A stretch of 5,105 nucleotides of DNA from an uncultured Clostridia bacterium. Its GTDB lineage: Bacteria > Bacillota_A > Clostridia > Christensenellales > CAG-138. The first letter of the stretch is position 1. Each line of letters starts with the position of its first letter. The position numbers and the translations under genes are program-made. The stretch is from assembly GCA_947302865.1 (NCBI GenBank), contig CAMYWS010000110.1, positions 1 through 5,105 on the forward strand, written 5' to 3'. Shown piece after piece: positions 4,190 to 5,105 of the stretch. The notes under the pieces are model-generated. The model ran no database searches. It was not told the origin of the DNA and worked only from the letters and a program-made list of their open reading frames with translations.

Positions 4190-5105
4190 TTGAAAGGATC
4201 TTACGCAATATCGGTCGTCACGGCGGTGTACAACGCCGCGCCGTTTCTCGGCGAGACCTACGAAAGTCTCCTGAAGCAGGACATCGGGTTTTCCGGCATC
4301 CAATGGATCCTGTGCGACGACGGCTCGCAGGACGAGAGTCCGGCGATGTGCGACGCATACGCAAAAAAGCATCCGGACAACGTGATCGTGATCCACAAGG
4401 AAAACGGCGGCGTTTCTTCGGCGCGAAACGCGTGTCTCCCCCACGTCCGCGGCAAATACGTGAGCTTTCTGGACGCGGACGACTGCCTGTCAAAAAACGC
4501 GTTCTCCAAGGTATACGCCTTCTTTGAAGCGCATCCCGAAACGGACGTCGTGTCGCTTCCGATGTTCTTTTTCGACGGCAAGCACGGGCGTCATTTCTTA
4601 AACTACAAATACGACGGGGGGTCGCGCGTGATCGATCTGCGCGCAGAGCCGGACAACCCGCAGCTTGCGGTGACGTCGGCGTTCGTTCGCGCGGAAGCGC
4701 TCAAGGGGAAATCGTTCGACACGAACCTCTGCTATGCCGAGGACGCGAAGCTGCTGCAGTCCGTTCTGCTCGAAAAACAGACGCTCGGCGTCGTCGCGGA
4801 CGCCGCGCATTTCTATCGCCGCCGTTCGGCGGGTCAAACCAGCGCGATCCAGAATTCCGGACTGAACGCCGCATGGTATCTTCCGTATCTCGAGTATTTT
4901 TCAAAGGCGACGTTTGATCTTGCGGAAGAACGCTTCGGCGCGATCCCGCGGTTCATCCAGCACACCGTCGCGTACGACCTGCAATGGCGCGTCAATCAGC
5001 GCAAGATCCCTTCCACCGTCCTGAACGCGGAGCAGAAAGAGGGGTATCGCGCGCTGCTGTTCTCGCTGATCAAACGGATCGACGACGATATCCTTGCCGG
5101 ACAGA
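4190..5105 (+). CDS. Family 2 glycosyltransferase, 3' end beyond the window
   Basis: At least 305 residues are present and the frame is open at the window end. The N-terminal domain is a GT-A fold family 2 glycosyltransferase: start strand ISVVTAVYN (7-15), nucleotide-binding CDDGSQDES (42-50), HKENGGVSSARN (69-80), the metal-binding DADD (95-98), and an acidic CYAED (181-185) where the catalytic base is expected. Such enzymes transfer a sugar from a nucleotide-sugar donor, usually in the cytoplasm, onto a glycan, lipid or wall polymer. The part after about residue 215 (RRRSAGQTSAI, then FIQHTVAYDLQWRV) resembles the linker seen in two-domain proteins that join this domain to a CDP-glycerol glycerophosphotransferase, so a wall-teichoic-acid-like role is possible (inference). 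The TTG at 4190 was preferred because GAGGGG (4175-4180) lies 9 nt upstream. ATG 4166 is an in-frame alternative adding eight residues. Confidence 0.88.
   Translation, partial: MKGSYAISVVTAVYNAAPFLGETYESLLKQDIGFSGIQWILCDDGSQDESPAMCDAYAKKHPDNVIVIHKENGGVSSARNACLPHVRGKYVSFLDADDCLSKNAFSKVYAFFEAHPETDVVSLPMFFFDGKHGRHFLNYKYDGGSRVIDLRAEPDNPQLAVTSAFVRAEALKGKSFDTNLCYAEDAKLLQSVLLEKQTLGVVADAAHFYRRRSAGQTSAIQNSGLNAAWYLPYLEYFSKATFDLAEERFGAIPRFIQHTVAYDLQWRVNQRKIPSTVLNAEQKEGYRALLFSLIKRIDDDILAGQ

Noticed and set aside
4149..4193. Short 14-codon frame starting within the -10 box of the glycosyltransferase promoter
   Set aside because: Its start codon lies upstream of the predicted transcription start, so it cannot be translated from this promoter.
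1..5105. Search for insertion sequences, CRISPR repeats, rRNA and riboswitches
   Set aside because: No transposase or integrase motifs, regularly spaced repeats, rRNA sequence or long structured leader were seen on either strand.

Overview
The window looks like chromosomal DNA of a Gram-positive bacterium, most likely a member of the Clostridia with GC content above 50% (inference). The grounds are sigma-A type promoters with 17-bp spacers, purine-rich Shine-Dalgarno sites, a lipobox-anchored NodB deacetylase with a Pro/Thr linker, a one-chain ThrE-type exporter, and a glycosyltransferase of a kind common in cell-wall polymer loci. No mobile element, CRISPR array or rRNA was seen.

Layout. 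At the left edge, on the minus strand, lies the 5' part of a tRNA-Arg (anticodon CCG) that runs out of the window. Just upstream of it is a second, incomplete copy of the same 5' half, and this broken copy sits directly behind the recognisable tRNA promoter. A strong terminator separates the tRNA promoter from the end of a lipoprotein polysaccharide deacetylase gene (206-1111, minus). Upstream of that is a small minus-strand operon read from about 2560 down to 1217: a two-helix membrane protein of unknown function, a small cysteine-containing gene that appears frameshifted, and a YbaK/EbsC-type aminoacyl-tRNA deacylase. The intergenic region 2535-2689 carries back-to-back promoters. The rightward one drives a 454-residue ThrE-family threonine/serine exporter (2690-4054) that ends at a perfect hairpin terminator. 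Beyond it a tandemly duplicated promoter, one copy a perfect consensus, drives a family 2 glycosyltransferase that runs off the right edge.

Functionally this is mixed housekeeping DNA: tRNA supply and tRNA quality control, cell-envelope modification (deacetylase and glycosyltransferase) and amino-acid efflux. There is no clear sign of one novel multi-gene system. The points most worth a second look are the duplicated tRNA-Arg 5' half, the duplicated promoter before the glycosyltransferase, the probable frameshift in the small gene before ybaK, and the near-leaderless promoter geometry of the deacetylase.
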